Positions 7,734 through 9,386 of a stretch of 9,386 bases of DNA are shown piece after piece. Made by a program: the position numbers and the translations under genes. Source of the DNA: CAYLPT01 sp964385645 (GTDB lineage Bacteria; Armatimonadota; Hebobacteria; Hebobacterales; Hebobacteraceae); contig CAYLPT010000117.1 in the NCBI GenBank assembly GCA_964385645.1, forward strand, positions 1 to 9,386, written 5' to 3'. The notes beneath the pieces were generated by a model, which ran no database searches, was not told where the DNA came from, and saw only the letters and a program-made list of their open reading frames with translations. Within the stretch, counting starts at the first letter, position 1. Each line of letters starts with the position of its first letter.

Positions 7734-8171
7734 ATGAGCAGCGGCATCTTTCTCATCCAGGACGACGGGGAGCTGGTCCCCATGACCGAGCAGGACTACG
7801 ACTCGGAGGACCTGCTGCAGGAGTTGCTGGCGAGGTACCCCGACCTGCTGGCGGGCGACCAGATGAACTCACAGCGCCCCCGGCGGTGGCTGCTGGTGTC
7901 GCGCGAGCACGGGGCGCCGGACCGGGAGGGTGGCTATGACCGGTGGGCGGTGGACCACCTGTTCCTAGACCAGGACGGGGTCCCGACGCTGGTGGAGGTG
8001 AAGCGCTCAACCAACACCCAGCTCCGCCGAGAGGTGGTGGGCCAGACGGCGGAGGCAGAGAACGTCAAGGGGGAAGCCCGGCACAGGTGGGACGAGGAGA
8101 CCTTCTTCCAGACACTGAGCAAGAAGGAGGGGAGCAGCGAGAAGGCCGCCAAGGCGGCCCTCTCCGGGTAG
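7734..8171 (+). CDS. Short PD-(D/E)XK nuclease-like protein, apparently internally deleted and C-terminally truncated
   Basis: A soluble 145-residue protein. It opens with SGIFLIQDDGELVPM and continues through YDSEDLLQELLARYPDLLAGDQ and RRWLLVSREHGAP to the active-site block VDHLFLDQDGVPTLVEVKRS, where D74, E88 and K90 fit a D-Xn-E-X-K catalytic triad of the NucS/DUF91-like type. In full-length homologues as I remember them, this is followed by RREVVGQMLDYAANA and a long middle region, and much later by a VIGQTAEA segment and a WDE-SFF segment. Here RREVVGQ (98-104) runs directly into TAEAEN and RWDEETFF, and the protein stops about 20 residues later. The catalytic core remains, but the helices that pack against it are missing, so activity is uncertain. 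It lies 34 bp after the DUF2779 gene and is probably in its operon. It could be a genuine short form, a decaying gene or an assembly collapse. Confidence 0.75.
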   Translation: MSSGIFLIQDDGELVPMTEQDYDSEDLLQELLARYPDLLAGDQMNSQRPRRWLLVSREHGAPDREGGYDRWAVDHLFLDQDGVPTLVEVKRSTNTQLRREVVGQTAEAENVKGEARHRWDEETFFQTLSKKEGSSEKAAKAALSG

Positions 8172-8191
8172 GGCGGGCACCCTGCCTGCCC
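8171..8191 (+). terminator. Hairpin directly at the stop codon of the short nuclease gene
   Basis: GGGCGGGCA pairs with TGCCTGCCC (9 bp, one G-T wobble) around a 3-nt CCC loop, beginning at the last base of the stop codon. It has no T-run. It is the first of two hairpins in the 120-bp convergent gap and probably contributes to termination or mRNA 3'-end protection. Confidence 0.45.
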
Positions 8192-8200
8192 CGCGCTTGA

Positions 8201-8232
8201 GGGGCGGGGCCCGCTCTCGCCGGCCCCGCCCC
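8201..8232. terminator. Bidirectional GC-rich terminator hairpin between convergent genes
   Basis: GGGGCGGGGCC (8201-8211) and GGCCCCGCCCC (8222-8232) form a perfect 11-bp inverted repeat around a 10-nt loop. It sits midway between the plus-strand stop at 8171 and the minus-strand stop at 8294, where a shared terminator would be expected. There is no T-run on either side, so it is a GC-stem type rather than a canonical intrinsic terminator. Confidence 0.65.
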
Positions 8233-8291
8233 GATCAGCTCAGGCTGCGCTCACCTTTGCGGGAGGTGAGACCTTGTCCAGTGCCGCGCCC

Positions 8292-9374
<1,083 letters not shown>

Positions 9375-9386
9375 AGGATCGCACCT

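Overview
The window is a 9.4 kb stretch of high-GC bacterial chromosome with six protein genes and no RNA genes, insertion sequences or CRISPR array that I can see. The best guess for the source is an Armatimonadota-like (or possibly Planctomycetota-like) bacterium, probably from a metagenome. Two things suggest this: a pseudopilin with the FTLIELLVVIAIIGILAAM segment and the 'FARARESARR..CLSN' continuation typical of those phyla, ending in an H-X9-DG motif; and a DUF6785/DUF6784-type multi-spanning membrane protein, a family I associate mainly with the same lineages. This is inference from family distribution, not a taxonomic test.

Layout. On the minus strand at the left, a large membrane protein (734-2710) is followed by a secreted-looking protein that runs off the left edge (1-734). 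The two overlap in TGATG and form a translationally coupled pair. A 447-bp divergent gap separates them from a plus-strand run: a protein resembling those labelled 'quinate 5-dehydrogenase' (3158-4102), a MATE-family multidrug/metabolite exporter (4462-5937), a Cas4-like/DEDDy two-nuclease fusion of the DUF2779 type (6206-7699) and, 34 bp later, a small PD-(D/E)XK nuclease-like gene (7734-8171). Two hairpins then separate this run from a convergent minus-strand pseudopilin gene (8292-9374) whose start lies almost at the right edge.

The genes do not form one pathway. The left pair looks like a transport or surface module. The two nuclease genes form a likely two-gene operon for DNA processing. 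The middle two genes have their own 270-360 bp upstream gaps and are probably separate transcription units.

The most interesting signal is in 7734-8171. Its catalytic half is intact, but from a VVGQ motif it jumps straight into what I recall as a much later VGQTAEA segment of full-length homologues. This looks like an in-frame deletion between two short similar motifs, followed by an early C-terminal end. It could be a naturally miniaturised nuclease, a decaying gene or an assembly collapse.
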